The translations under genes and the position numbers were made by a program. This document shows positions 1 to 13,600 of a DNA stretch of 64,000 nt, one piece after another. This stretch comes from Hepsetus odoe (taxonomy: Eukaryota > Chordata > Actinopteri > Characiformes > Hepsetidae). The notes below the pieces were generated by a model that was not told the origin of the DNA, searched no databases, and was given only the letters and a program-made list of their open reading frames with translations. Numbering within the stretch: the first letter of the stretch is position 1; the number at the start of each line of letters is the position of its first letter. The stretch is from positions 14,167,991 to 14,231,990 of the forward strand of contig CM029367.1 of NCBI GenBank assembly GCA_017165825.1. Direction: 5' to 3'.

Positions 1-2900
1 TGTGACACCTCTTGACTTTTCAAGTATGCCCATAACCAAATATAACAGTATAGCCAAGCATCTTAAGCAAAGACTAGAAATTGCATTTTTATTTAATCTA
101 ACTACGATTAATTTCCAAAAATTTACAAATCCACTCTGCTCTGTTGTAAAGTCCTCTAAAGAACTGCACATGGATTTTCATTCTGTGAAGGCCGAAGCTT
201 TGTAAAGAATAAAAAGATAAAAACGACATTGCACTTTCCCACGTGCCAGCATCTGTAGTGTCCTTAATGCGGAGAAGGTTCAATAATATTCAATGCAGTG
301 ACATATAACCTTGTGTGAAAGAGAGGGGTTTATTGAAATCCAAAAATGAGGAGGAAATGAAGGAGAGCAGTAAAATCCAATAATCCTACACTGCAGGGTG
401 AATTCTAGGCTGTTATTTCTTCCCCTGCAATCTTTCTCACTCACCCCCACCCTATCCCTATCTCTCTCTCCCTCTCTCTCCTAATTCTTGACTTGAAGGG
501 ATCTTTGAGACAGGGGAAAGAGAGTGACCTGACCGCTGAAGTATGTCTGTAATTACCAGGGTATTAGAGCCATGCACAATGCCTCGACAAAGTCTAATTT
601 TGTAATTCCATTTCCTTAAAACTCATCTCCCCACCACTGCAGCAGTGCTCCGCCGGGCACCACAGGTGACTACCCAGGTTCAGGCTCTTCCCTTCACATA
701 ATACATATGTATTATCTTACAATCTGTCATTATAAGGGTCGATGTGAAACCTGCTGACTAATACTTTTTTTTTTTTGTCTTTGTACCCAATAGATAGTGT
801 GCAAAACTCTTGTATCTTCATTCATTGCTAAGGCACACAGGGGTTTTAAAAACTGGCTGTGGCCTTAAAAAAAAACTGAGTGCATAAATAAACCCACAGC
901 ATTACGAGCACATTTAATGAATACGCTAAAAAATAATAAAGGACAGCTAGTGATCCCATCACTTTTTATTATATCGAATTCCGCAGCTATATTAGACTTT
1001 CGAGTTTTAGCACAAGCATAAATGCATGAATGCATGAATGTTTCCGGCTTTTGCCAGCATTACATGTGCGCTCCTGATGCTATAAAATGTATATAATAAT
1101 ATCATATATATGTTAACTGCACTACTATGATGCTACTGCACAAAATTATTGAGCAAATCTTTGGTGCTCCATTGAGAAATTTCTCTAAAATCCGGTCTGA
1201 TCTGAAGTAGACTGACCCACAAACTGCTTACAGTGAGGTCAGGAGCTTTGCACTTTGACCCCGACCTATCTGCATGCATGCTGGACCGGCCGTTTGCATG
1301 TGAGAGTCTGGTCAGCAAGTCGCCTGATAAACATCAGTGGGCAGAAGTGTTAATTAGGCATTACCAGTACGTGAGTGAAGAGCCACATAGAGTCAAAACA
1401 GCGGACCCCTGAGGCTCCAGAGGGCTAAACAGGCCTTGCTGGACAGCCATTGTCTCACTCAAGGCGATTAGCATTCTGGGGTTCTAAATCTGCATAATTG
1501 CCCAAGCAGAGAGAGGGAGGGACATGGGTGTGAGGGGAGACCACAGGAGGCATACAAACACCCACGTAAACAAATGTGTGTGTATATATAACACATCCCA
1601 AATACACACACAAACACACTCCCTGGGTGGTTACACAGGTGCTGTGGTTGAAGTAAAGTTACGGTGAAAAAAAAACAAACCTTCTCACTTACCCGGAGTT
1701 GTCATCCGAGACATGTTTGGTGTTTGGAAGATTAACAAAAAAAAAAAAAAATGATGGCTTCACTAAAATGTAACATATAACATTATTAAAGGCCTAAATC
1801 ATTAGAAACCTAACTGAAATCACATTATGCTGTTACAGAGAAATAAAAAGGAAGAATTTCAAGAGGTTAAACAAGGTCACACAGAGTGGCCTGCTGCTAG
1901 CCTCATCATGTGATCAGGTTCAGGCTCCTTCAGCGGGAAGTCTCCTTAACTCCCCAATCCAACACAGGGAGTCGTGAGCCCTGACATATGACCCTGCAAG
2001 GACACAAGTGGAGGAATGCCAGCGGTGGCAGAAGTAATTAGCCAAGAAGGAGAGCATTTATTTTAACATGATGTTGCACATAAGCAGAGCTATATTCAGA
2101 CTCTTCTCTTCACGTTCTTCATTTTTCTTCAAAATAGGCAGCACACTTTGCAGGACCTTATATGATGCACATCAAGCTCAATCACACAAGGGAGGAAAAG
2201 TTGGTGTTAGAAACCATACTGGTGGTCAACAGGCCTCTCCAAAGCTCTTCATGTCCATCCAGCATGTTCTGATAAGACCTATTGTGTTGCTCTTGATCCC
2301 TGCTGGAAACAAGAGCACTTAAATCCACAGTACGGGCAGGCCTCCCAGCCCCAAGAGAGAGATCACCCTAATCCATACATTTGGATAAGTAATCCACATT
2401 CAGCACCTCAGAGGACACAGAGACTTTTAGGCGAGTCGCATCCTTAGGCTAGGATTTGGTGTTCAGCATGGAGCATAGGTAATAGAAGGGCACCCCCTCC
2501 CTCTTCAGACAATACACCAAGCCAGCTGAGCCGACAAGAACATGGGGGGATGTTTGGACCTACCAATGCGTGAGATCAATTAGGGGTGGTTGAGAGGAAG
2601 ACCTGAAAAGCGAAGGGATGACCCTGCCTTGAAGAGGGGCAGTGGGCCAAAGAGAGGCAATACTGCCAGCTCTTGTTAATCCAACCAGGGAACAAGGTAG
2701 TTAGCAGAGATAGCAGAAAGAGAGGTCAACTAACTAACTGAAATCCACCGTGCGGTTGGGGGTCTTTCTGCTAACAAGACATTCTGCTGTCTGTTCAGTC
2801 ACATTTAGTTGATGTGTTTCATATTTGGCAACAAAAACAAAAGGAGAGAGAGAGAAGGAGGGAGACAGCGAAAGAGTGAGGAACCAAGCGAGAGAGCGAG

Positions 2901-2901
<1 letters not shown>

Positions 2902-2939
<38 letters not shown>
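2902..2939. repeat. (AG)n microsatellite
   Basis: About 19 near-perfect AG units, preceded by a longer purine-rich stretch from about 2841. Confidence 0.9.
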
Positions 2940-2940
<1 letters not shown>

Positions 2941-3561
2941 GTATGAATAAACCTGTGTCCAATGGCAAACAGATAAACAATAACACTTAGATTGCATATT
3001 TTAATGTCAGACATTTGAAATGCAGCGCAGTATCTGATTAGTTCCAAATTAAGAAAGATTTCATTCGGATCATCAAACCTGGTTTTAAATTAGACTCTCT
3101 GTATTCTCCATAACTTTAAAGCTCACCTGTTAACCTAACCATAAAACAGCGAAGGAAGGCCTCAACAATCTGCCTACTACCAGCAGCCACTTCCACAAAC
3201 AACCCAAAACCCAAAAAAAAAAACAGGGTGAGTAAACCCAACAACCGTCTTAAGCTATCAGAAAAAAGTATGGAAACCCGTAAGATATGAATTCAGGGCT
3301 GAGACAGCAGCAAAATAAAAAAAAAAAAGAAATGGCTGTAGATCCTTCAATAGTAAATAGAGGCGTTAATGTCATTGTAAAGAAACTTATCCAAACTGAA
3401 TTATTCACAGCACCGATAATAGGAAACAGATATTCTGTGTTTATTCTCTCCAAAATTAACATATCATGATTAGGTTAATTGTTTATAGTTGTGCAGTCTG
3501 GAACAATGTTGTTGGTCTTTTTGTTTGTATTTGTATTTTTTTTAAATCAGTTTATTGTGAA

Positions 3562-3715
3562 ACATTTACATTTACAGCATTTAGCAGACGCTCTTGGCCA
3601 GAGCGACTTGCAATTCCTGATTGCAGGGACAGTCCCCCTGGAGCAACTCAGGGTTAAGGGTTTTGCTCAGGAACCCAGTGATGGTAGCGCTGGAGGCTGA
3701 ATTCGAACCTGGTAT
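3562..3715 (+). repeat. Common teleost dispersed repeat
   Basis: Begins with the widespread fish repeat phrase ATTTACAGCATTTAGCAGAC, runs through 'CCAGAGCGACTTGCAA' and ends near 'GAATTCGAACCTGG'. The phrase is recognised from many fish genomes. Its exact class (SINE or LINE tail) is not certain. Confidence 0.6.
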
Positions 3716-4614
3716 TTGAAGGGTAAATAAGAACCCAAATTTACCACTATTTTACCATCTTTAACAACACATATAAGCTCAGAAGCATCATGCCTTCAGT
3801 GGAAATTTTGGATACTAAATGAAGGGAATTTATTTGCAAAATGTTTATCCTATAGACAAGGCTTAAAATTCACTCGCAGACTAGGCAATTTGCCATGCTT
3901 TAAACTTCCAGTAACCCTTTAACTGCATAGACACCAAGTGATCCAAATAAAACAGCACACATTTTTCTGACACGTTCAGTAAATTTAGCTCCAAACAGGT
4001 CTTGGAGCCCTTATTCCCCCTTACTGGTAGAGCAAATTAGACTGTTCTAATTGCTCAAGTGTGCCTGCCAGTGGTTTATTAGGGATCTGCAGCTTGAAGT
4101 AGAAAGCAACCAACAAAATACCTTCCCCATTTCTCTTTACCAAGACCAGCAAGTGTCCATGGTACTACAGTCAAACTGAAAACAGAAAACATAAAAAAAC
4201 ACCATGTTTCCAATGAATCAGCAAAGTCCACCTGAAGAAAACGTAGGTCTACCTTGTTGGTGTGCAGTTAGAGACTGTAGTCCAACTGTTGCTACAACAT
4301 TTCTGCCAGCTCTTGATTAACATCTGGCTAAATGTTTCTGAAAGGTCCCGTCATAAGCCAGCGGCGACACAAAATGACAGCATCACTGCTGCCCTGATAA
4401 AGGGTTGAAACTGGCTGACAAAGTGTGCACGGTAGATCGCAACAAGTTATAATCTAAAATTGTACAATGCACCTTTAAGGCAGGTAGACTTTAGTGGATA
4501 AACTTTAGTCAGTAGTTGGGCCTAAATGTGAGCTAGGTGTTTCTAATAAAATAAAGGGCAGAAAAAAATGATTTTAAAGACAAAATTCTTACTACATCCA
4601 GATATTGTACTCAC

Positions 4615-7228
4615 AGACATTTCCGGTGTTGTCAAAGCTGTTGAGCACCTCATTTACTCTGATGGGTCCGAGGTTATCTCTGCAGATGGTGAAAGGCATA
4701 GGTTAGCCAATGATTCATTAATATGAACTTTTATTAATAAAAGCGATCATCCACTGAGCAGTGCAGTATGACACTGAACTCAAACCTTGAATATTATCCA
4801 AAAATGATAATGACCTGATATCTTTTTCCTTAAATTATCTTTTTTAAATCGGATTACTGTTACATTTTCATAATCATTTTCATAATCACAGTTTTACGGT
4901 GCAACAAACAATTTGGATAGCGAGCATAATCATCTGCTGATGTGAACTAATGTCTGTTAAAGAAGAAGAAAACATTTTCAGAATAATGTCACGGGTCTAA
5001 CGACATGTCATGGGACAGCGGTGGCCTAGTGGTTAGGGAGTTGGCCCCAGGCTTGGAAAAGTGCGGGTTCAAATCCCTTACCAGTAGGTTGCCCTGAGGT
5101 ACCCTTGAGCAAGGTGCCGTCCCCATCACTGCCCCCCGGGCGCTTTCAATAGCTGCCCACTGCTGCACGGGTTTGAGTGTGCATGGGTTAAATGCAGAGG
5201 TCCAATTTCATTGTGGTTCATGTGCGCTGTGCCGTGACCTCGCAATGACAAGGGTTGTCACTTTCACTTTTTTCATTTTCACTTTCACTTACGAGAACAA
5301 CAAAAGATTCACTGCCTTGGTTCTATGTTACCTTTAGGGGGCAGCTGTGAGTAATGTTTGTTTATTTAATATTTGTCAGTGAGGTCTTTAGAAGGCCTCA
5401 AATAAATTGGCTTGCCTGATCCCGAGCCATGTCTGAGCCGCCAAGCTTCGACAGCAATATTGAACACGTGAGCATTGCACTGCATGCAATAAACAAAATT
5501 GAAAAACTGAATTGATATTGGCACTTATTTCTTTATGAGCAATTAACCAATTCACCAATTCAAGTTTCATAATCACAATGGATCATGGAAAATAAGATAT
5601 TTGAAGCCAGATCTGTTATGAGACTGGATTAGATTCAGCATTTTTCTGTCCAATATGAAATGTTCAGTGTAGGTTTTCTGCTAATATTGGGCCAATACAG
5701 ATAACCATGGTTACCGAAATCCCATCAGTTCAGTGAAGAAGCGACTCGACAACACTCCTGCTCCAGTTGTAGTGATTTTAATACCAACCTGAGAAAGGCA
5801 CTGTACTGGGGAAAGCAGGCACTTCTGTACTCTACCCATTGTCCGTCTAAAGGGTTGTCGCTTTCTGACGGGGGAACCTGTACCCTAGAAAACAGGTTGA
5901 AAGAAGAGAACCTGCGCACAGACACCTGCTGAATCTCGGCACTGTTGAGCTGTCTCTGCCTCAAAACCTGCAACAAAAAGAATTGAAACATAAGCCCAGG
6001 GCTGCTCAATTCCAGGCTCAAACACACCTGATTCAACTCAGCCATTATAACAACTCTACATTCTACAAATTTAAGCTTTGCTAACAAACACAGGCATAAG
6101 GTAGAGAAGACAACACTGCTGGATTCTGTGTTTATCAACTATAACTATATATGTTACACCTGCAGTGTAAGAAGGAACGCTACCGCAGGTCATTCCTACC
6201 TGCTGCAATAAGACTCCACAACACAACATAACATCATAACATAACATTACACTACTTGTTTATTATTGTTATTATTGTTATATATTATAATATATATATT
6301 ATTATTATTACTGTATTGTATATTATATTATTATTATTACATTTATTATTTATTATTACATTTATATTCATATTTCTGCTATATTTATATTTTGCTACTT
6401 GTTATTTATATGTATAATTCATTCATAACTTATTACCGTGTATATTGTAGATATGTATATGTATATATATATATAGATATATATAGATAGTTAATTTATT
6501 ATTTATTTATAGCTCCTCTTTTTCTTTTTCTCTCCTGTACTTGTTCCTTTTCTCCCTCTATATCTTTATATCTTTATATTTTTTTCTTCTGTTTCTATAC
6601 ACCTGTCTTTTTAAGAGCCCTGTAACGCCCAAATTTCCCATTCGTGGGATAATAAAAGATCCCTCTACTCTACTACTCTATATCTCCCAATATGCTCCTC
6701 ATCTCTCCTCTGCACAGGTCCAGCACTAATCCTGTTTAACATTCATTTTAATCATCTTCAATCCATCACTTTTCCTCAGTGCTCAGGTGAACAAGGTGTT
6801 CTGTGTAAATGAACATATCTAGATGTAAACACCAGCAGATCAAGCTTGGAGCTTGATCTATCATCTCATGTGTTGATCTCAGGATCCTGATCTTCAGTGC
6901 ATTGTAAAAATAAAGGAACTAGCCTTGCTGTTCCAGTACATTTGGACTTGGGGTGCAAAGAAGTAAATGTGAGGAGGAAATAGAAACACTGCACCAAAAC
7001 TGGGGTAAAAAAAAAGAACTGAATAACAATTATAATATTTAGTTTCCATGTCAACATCAATGAGCAGAGGAGTATTTGACAAGGCAAGTCTATGCCAGTT
7101 TAGCTGCCAGTGAAGAAGTCTGATGAAGTTGGATGAGGTGTGACAGGTGGTCTCACCTGTCTCAGGATGGTCCAGCGAGCTCGAGCCACGTCGTTCCCTC
7201 CCGGACCACCGTCTCGCTTCGAGTCCAT
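4615..7228 (-). CDS. camkmt: Calmodulin-lysine N-methyltransferase, N-terminal part (exons 1-3)
   Basis: CaM KMT is a class I SAM-dependent methyltransferase that trimethylates Lys115 of calmodulin. Three exons are readable on the minus strand: exon 1, 7157-7228 (ATG at 7226-7228, 24 codons, ending ARWTILRQ); exon 2, 5789-5967 (begins VLRQRQLN, contains VSVRRFSSFNLFS and ends near CFPQYSAFLR); exon 3, 4615-4679 (contains VNEVLNSFDNTGNVC). Phases join cleanly (0, 2, 1), giving about 105 residues. They match the human order ARWKLLRQ, VSVRRFESFNLFS, VEDVLTSFDNTGNVC. The SAM-binding core should start in later exons, outside the window. The exon 2 donor (GTTGGT) is weak but fits the reading frame. 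The gene is head-to-head with prepl, as in human. Partial only because of the window edge; no break seen. Confidence 0.88.
4680..5788 (-). other. camkmt: camkmt intron 2
   Basis: About 1.1 kb. It contains a near full-length SINE (5012-5290). The rest is unremarkable. Confidence 0.7.
5012..5290 (+). repeat. tRNA-derived SINE, near full length
   Basis: Best reference copy of the window's main SINE. The head GGGACAGCGGTGGCCTAGTG carries a pol III A-box-like segment, and about 35 bp later 'GGGTTCAAATCC' is B-box-like. The body reads 'TAGGTTGCCCTGAGGTACCC' and 'TTTCAATAGCTGCCCACTGC', and the 3' tail is a repeated TCACTTTCACTTT. It lies antisense to camkmt. Confidence 0.85.
5968..7156 (-). other. 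camkmt: camkmt intron 1
   Basis: About 1.2 kb. It contains an AT-rich low-complexity block (about 6246-6490, ATT/TA units). A SINE-tail-like phrase, 'AAATTTCCCATTCGTGGGAT', lies at about 6633-6652 and is shared with the SINE at 21775-22020. Confidence 0.7.
6246..6490. repeat. AT-rich simple repeat (ATT/TA)
   Basis: Irregular runs of ATT, TAT and TA over about 245 bp. The apparent Tyr/Leu-rich open frame here is an artefact of composition. Confidence 0.8.
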
Positions 7229-7695
7229 CTCTCACTTCGGCAACCACTTACAGTGCTGTCCACACTTAAATATCCTGAAGAACTTGTTCATGCAGCCACG
7301 GCCGCTGTCAGCTGCTGGTTTTCCTTTTAAAAGCAGTAAAAAACGATCAAAACTGTCCGCAGTTTCTCCCACACAGCCGGTCTCCAAACACCTCCAGTAA
7401 GGCACGCTGCTTCCGTACACCAAGGAAAAGCAATCTATCCCCACATCATCGAACACAGAGTCCCCATAGTGACAGCTCGTCATCTGTGATCGATTGCTCT
7501 AGTCTGCCTGCAATGTCATATTTCAGCGTCGCTCATAGAAACATGTAAACATGGACGCTTCACAGCTCTGATAGAAGTCAGAAACGGAAATGTGTTGAAT
7601 GTCATTAAGCAGCTGTAGCTCAGCGCATCTCTGTGAAAGCACCGCACTCACACAAGTCTCATAACTGCGAGTGATCTAGAAGGAGCGCGTCTTCA
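7229..7695. promoter_or_regulatory. Putative bidirectional camkmt/prepl promoter
   Basis: These 467 bp separate the camkmt ATG (minus strand, 7228) from the prepl ATG (plus strand, 7696). Both 5' UTRs and both core promoters must lie here unless an upstream non-coding exon exists. The two genes are also divergent in mammals. CpG dinucleotides are moderately frequent at both edges, and I see no convincing TATA box. Promoter function is inferred from geometry. Confidence 0.6.
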
Positions 7696-10600
7696 ATGCG
7701 TTTATTCGCGTTTTTGCGCTCAGTGTCAAGGAGTTTAAATCCAGGTGCTGTTTCTCTTCAGAATCGATGGAACCGACCAGCTTTCCGCCTTTACACCGCG
7801 GTAAGATCAGCCTCCAGCTGTAAAACTCTCAGGACTTCTGAAGAAGCCCGGCTGGAGGCGTTTCAGGAAAGCTGCGCAGTGTTTGAAAGAAATGGAAAAA
7901 GAAACCTGCTCAAACACCTGCTTCATGCTTGATTCGTGAGGACATTCAGAGACAGAATAAAATGAATCCTAATTCCACAAGACGAGCAGCATGATTCCGT
8001 TACATTTGCAGGCACAGCAGTGTTGTGGGATGACACTTCAGGATCAGATGAACTTTATTGATCCAGAAGGAACTAAATATTTCACAGAATGTCAGGAGCT
8101 TCCCTGTTGTGAAAGCACACAGTTTGCATGTTGTAATTAAATAAGGTTGTTTCTAAAGCCCTGTTTTTAAATAAAGGCAACTCAGGGCAAATGCATGTGC
8201 ACAAACAAAAGTGCAGAGTATTAAAACAAACAAGAAAATAACAGTAGAATAAAAACAGGTGGCTTCAATAAAACATTTGGGGTTGAGTGATATAAAAAGA
8301 CAGACTCTTCCAGAGTTGGATTGGTTTCCGTTGGATTTGAGGAACTGTAAATAATATGTATTTCCATACATCTGAGTGATTTGGTATTATTCTTGGTTTG
8401 ACAAATGAGAGTTTAGATTAGAGAATGCTAATCTGTGCAAAGCCTTAAAACAAACCAGAACAGTATTGTTAACATAAATACATTTATGATGTTGAATTTT
8501 TAACTATCTTTCTTTTTTCTGTCTAGGAACCTGTAAATACCCCAGTCCACTTTTCAGAGTCTGAGCTGGGAAAACTTAAAAGCCTTGAGCGGCGGTGTGA
8601 CAGAAGGTTGCGTTCAGTTTATCAGCGCTTTAACGATGTGCCGGACCACACCGCGGTGAGGGATTTTTATAAGGTTAATTCATTTTAGATCCAAATAAAG
8701 TGATGCTGAACCAAGCATTCTTTGAGCAGTCTTAATCTGATCTGTAGTTCCACGGATTGCATCATGTGTACATCGTGGATGGGCAAAGGATCTTCAGGGT
8801 GGCACATGGAGGAGGTACATTTCCTTCCCTTGTTCAGGTCTTGTTCTTGTTGAATGTGTTATGAATGATGTTTCGCCAGCAATTTAAGGAAAACTTGTTT
8901 TTGATAAATCTTTGGCAGAAATGTTGCTTCTAGCAAAAGCACATTGCTTGCCATTGAGCAGACTGTTTGTTAGCAGATAGATTCCAGATCTAGAATGTGT
9001 TTCTGGTAGGTGAGCAGGACATGGTGCAGGTGCTTCACATTGACTGGGCCGGAGACATGGATGGGACCATTCAAAAGGTCAGGCTGTCGCCTACAGAGTG
9101 CATTCTGGCAGCTACTATCAAGAACAATCACCGTGAGGAGGCCTCATGTGTGTTAGTTCGATTAGAGCACCATGCTGCACCTCAAGAGCCCATACTCATC
9201 TTGGACAAAGTGTTCAGCTTTGGTGAGGCCATACGCATCCTGAGCAAGATGCTTTTACACATGCTTCCCAGCACTAGCCCTTCAGTATCCCTGCACATTC
9301 TGCTCTCAAAGTACATTAACCTGATTCCCACAAACAGGCATAGGCCACCCCAAATCAGTCTATTAATTCCTTTTTAAGAACATCATTATTTTTTACTTTC
9401 TTTTTTGTGAACTGGAACAGAGTGGGCTACTGATGATGTTTTATTCTACACAACACAAGAAGGCGTTCAGTGCAGACATGTTTTCCGACTTCACCTCACC
9501 AGTGCTGGAGGCCAAAGAATGCTTGTTTATGAGGAAAAAGATCCTGAGTAAGAAACTCTGTTTGATCGTCTCATAATGTTTTTTTGTTTGTTTTTTTTAA
9601 TACACCAATATATAATGAGCACCCTCAGATTAGCATGAGCAAAAGCAGTTATCTCCATGACCTTTCCCTCTGCTGCAGTTTTGCTGAAGCAAAAATGTTC
9701 ATGTCCTGTGCAGGTTTTTTGTTGAGGTCAGTCGCTCCAGAGACCAGAGGATACTGACAATAAACTGCAGCAGTAAGAGCAGCTCAGAAGTCTGGTTGAT
9801 TGACAGCAAGTCTCCTCTCTCACATCCAACACTAGTGCAGCCTCGTCAGCCTGGCCTGCTGTACCATGTGGAGCACTCCAACAATCAGCTGTGCATTTTA
9901 GCCAGTACCGGCCAAGGCTGTGAATACCAGGTATCTGTCATGTCTGTAATAGAAAGCTGTGCAGTCTTGTCTCAGGTCTGAATGCAAAAAATTGTTGGCG
10001 TTGGCAACAAGAGTTATGTTATTCAGGTAATTCATAAATCCATTTCATTGTGACTCTGCCACAGAACATAGAAACAAGCCATTCATGAGCTAAAGTGTTT
10101 TTAAGAACAAGGTTAAAGGTTTTCTAGAACAAGGAAAGGATTGAAATGTGCTTTTTACACTCTAAATGGAAAGGTACCCTAAAGTAGAATAATGCCACAG
10201 AACAGCTGTTCCCAAACCTGATGCTTAACAACTTCTCATACTGCAGATCTGAGCTTTTATTTGTGCTCCAGAAACACCTTATCCAGCTATGCAGGCAGTT
10301 CTTGTTTCAGAGTTGAAGTGGGTGCATTAGAGTTGGAAGATACTAAAACGCAGAGCAGGGACTATCGCAGAACCCGTGACTTAGAAGACAATCTAGATTT
10401 TAGATTCATTACAAAACATTTAGGTGACCGTACATAAAATACTGACAGAGAAGCGTTCTTTGGTATCCTGGTTACAACTAAACAAGGAAAAAGCTCAATA
10501 AAAAAAATGTAATTCTAAGTGGGTACATGCTACAAGCTAAATACATATGCAGAGTAAGGCCAAAGATTTGTATATCGTCTAAAGTTTTCAGGCAAGCGTT

Positions 10601-13600
10601 TTCTAGAAGAGACATCTAGATTCTTGCCTGAAAACTGTAGACAATATACAAATCTTTGGGATGTATGAAATGGGATGTATGAATGTGATTAATATTGTTA
10701 GAGAAGAACCTCCACATAATATTACATTTCAAAACTAATTGAAGATTTGTCTATAAGCATCTACAATCCTTCGTTTTTGAAAGACTTATTATATTTTCCG
10801 CATCTTCTGACAGACTTATTTTTTGTATCCATGAAGTTGCTTAGGGCGCCTTTGTCCTCTCCAGCCATTGAGCACTGGGAGCCCATATTCAGCCCTCCTC
10901 TCGGAGCAGTCATTAAAGACATGGAGCTGCTGCAGGACCACTGTGTGTTTACAGTGAGGGAGCATCATGGTCGACTCCAGCTCCACACTATTCCAATAAA
11001 AGCACCCAATCAGGTCACCATTCTGCAGGTACGGAGATGCTACAGTAGAGAGTAACACGTAAGAACAGGCCCGGCACAGAATTCTCTCAACAATCACAAA
11101 GCATAAATAACATTGCAGAAATGCAATGCGCACAACCAGGGCTTTCCTCATAAATCATAAACCTCATATCTCATTGTTATGATGTCAGAAGCTTAGAACA
11201 GCCATACCTTTTTAACTGCTGAAGTTATATTTTATCCACACACACATTTTTGGTGCATGCAGCGTGCGCAATTGGCAAAATAGTACCTACAACTGTGTGT
11301 AAAAGCGACAATAACCATAGCCTTTTTATGAGTAGATTACAGTATTATGTATCTTATCACAGTAATCTAGTCTTTCAACATTGAACCCTGACCATCACGA
11401 TTCCTTTATATGTTCAAAGGTAAAGGCTCAATGGCCTACTCTATGTCTTCATAAAACACACTAAACAGTCTAAACCTTTGAAGAGCCTGCATCCTTTAGG
11501 TGGGACAGCGGTGGTCTAGTGGTTAGGGAGTCGACCCCAGGATCAAAAGGTTGTGGGCTCAGATTTGTGGTTGTGGTCACCATTACTGCTCCTCGGGTGC
11601 TGAGTATTGCTGCATATGTGTGTATGGGGAAAAAAGCAGAGGATACAATTCATTGTGTCTCACTGTGTGCTGTGCCGTATTTCACACTGACAAATAGTCA
11701 CTTTCATTTCACATCCTACATTATAGTTATTTTCCTTATCCACTCATGTCACTTTAAACGTAGAATTAGCCAGACTTTTCTTTGCCTTTAAATCTGGTTT
11801 AAGTAAATAAGTCCATCCTGATTGTTCTTAGCTTCAGAACGTGAATGGGAGCTAAACTGCTGAAGGCTAAAATGCAGATTGAAAAAAGTTTATGGAACGA
11901 CACACAGGCAGTACACTTAAATAATACATAAAAACTATGAAAGTGACTATTCTTGTCATTGCGAGGTCACAGCACACAGTGAACAACAACGAAATTGGAC
12001 TTTTGCATTTAACCCATGCAAACACCGTGCAGCAGTGGGCAGCTATGAAAGTGCCCGGGCAGCAGTGACGGGGACGGTACCTTACTCAAGGGTACCTCAG
12101 GGCAACCTACTGGTAAGGGATTTGAACCCACAATCTTTCGACCCTGTGGCCGACTCCCTAACCACTAGACCACCGCTGCCCTCAGCCCCATCCTCTCACA
12201 TGACGAGTGTCTGATAGCTGATGTTAATATTTCCTCCAAGGTCAGTCAGCTGTCTAATGATGTTGCAGCAGATCGCAAAGAAGCTGTCACTTCACGTGAC
12301 TCTTAGGAAGCATGTGCGAGCCTTCGCCCTGCCAGCATTAGTGGCGCGATGTGATGGGGGAGTCCTAGCTTATAGGTGGAGTCCATCATGACTGCACTGG
12401 CATGAGAACTGGAAAAAACCTCCTACCCAGCCAAAAAAACATAACCAGAATGATTTATTTAAATTGAATTAAATACATTATTTTAATTTTTTTATTAGTT
12501 TAATTGTTGTTTATTATTTAACAGATAATAAGCTTTTGCATGAATTAAACATTTAGTTTTATCTAGTTTATAATATTTCACTGTTGTGTATGAGTTGCTA
12601 TTATATAATATTGCAATGATCTTCATAATATGTAATTACAAACATGTGCTTTGGTGTATATTCTGCCTGTGTGAGGTTAATGCGCTGTACGGCTCTTCAG
12701 CAGCAAGTGTCACACACAGAACCAAGCTGAAAGGAGTTTAGAGCTCATGAGGTACCCTTGAGCAAGGTGCCGTCCCCATCACTGCTCCCCGGGCGTTTTC
12801 AATAGCTGCCCACTGCTGCACAGTGTTTGAGTGTGCATGGGTTAAATGCAGAGGTCCAATTTCGTTCATTGTCTGCTGTGCTTTGACCTTGCAATCGCAA
12901 GGGTTGTCACTTTCATTTTTTTTTTTTTTACTTTCACATATTTTTGTGTATGAACAGTTTGAAGAAAATGTCCAATTATTTTAAACCAATTATCTATTTC
13001 ACTTTAAATGGGATTTTCTATATATACTAAGTAACTAAATTGTCTTTGTCCAAAATGTTTAGAATTTGGACTTGTCATGGTAGGCGGTGCTCAGTCATTT
13101 TCTGTTTTTTTGGATTTCTTAGCGATTCTGGATTTTGGATCACCCCCCACCCCATGACTTCATTTGATTATTAATAAGCCCACCCTGAATTGAATTTGCA
13201 GGTGTTTACAATGAGCATCTTAAGAGCCTTCATAGTTTATAATCCTGCATGTGTTGTTTGTGTTGAATTTAGTTGCCGTCCTGGGCCTGTGCAATAGAGA
13301 CCCAACGATTTGTTTCTGTGAAGAGAGAAACATTCAGCTTCCTCCTGTCCTCTCCGGTGCATCCCCCTGTCCGCTGTCACCTCTCTCCCACCCTCCAGCA
13401 GCCCCTCTTTCAGGAGGATGATTCTCAGCATTCTCTCCTACCTGAGTGTCACATCACACGCCTCCAGGCCCCCAGTCAGGTAGGAAGAGGCAGTTCTCAC
13501 TCAGGAACTTGGCTACAGTTAAGGAATTTACTGCTTAATGCTTTGCACGCTCTGGTTAGATGTTTGATTTTGCTCATGAAGGGCTTGATAATTAAACAGA

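Larger units (their letters stand above)
1..4614 (-). other. camkmt: camkmt intron 3 (right-hand part)
   Basis: Intron sequence downstream of camkmt exon 3. Exon 4 should resume with the conserved stretch that follows the exon-3 cysteine (in human a Trp-Pro-Ser-Glu-Glu motif). I found no such exon here, so it is probably beyond the left edge; the human gene also has very long introns. Contents are AT-rich unique-looking DNA, an (AG)n tract at 2902-2939 and one teleost dispersed repeat at 3562-3715. The open frames seen here are short and match nothing known to me. Confidence 0.6.
11029..13272 (+). other. prepl: prepl intron 7
   Basis: 2.2 kb, the largest prepl intron. It contains three pieces of the SINE family (11502-11710 plus, 11939-12182 minus, 12748-12932 plus) and AT-rich filler. 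No coding exon seen. Confidence 0.7.

Noticed and set aside
6266..6490. Tyr/Leu-rich open frame
   Set aside because: Low-complexity AT repeat, not a protein.
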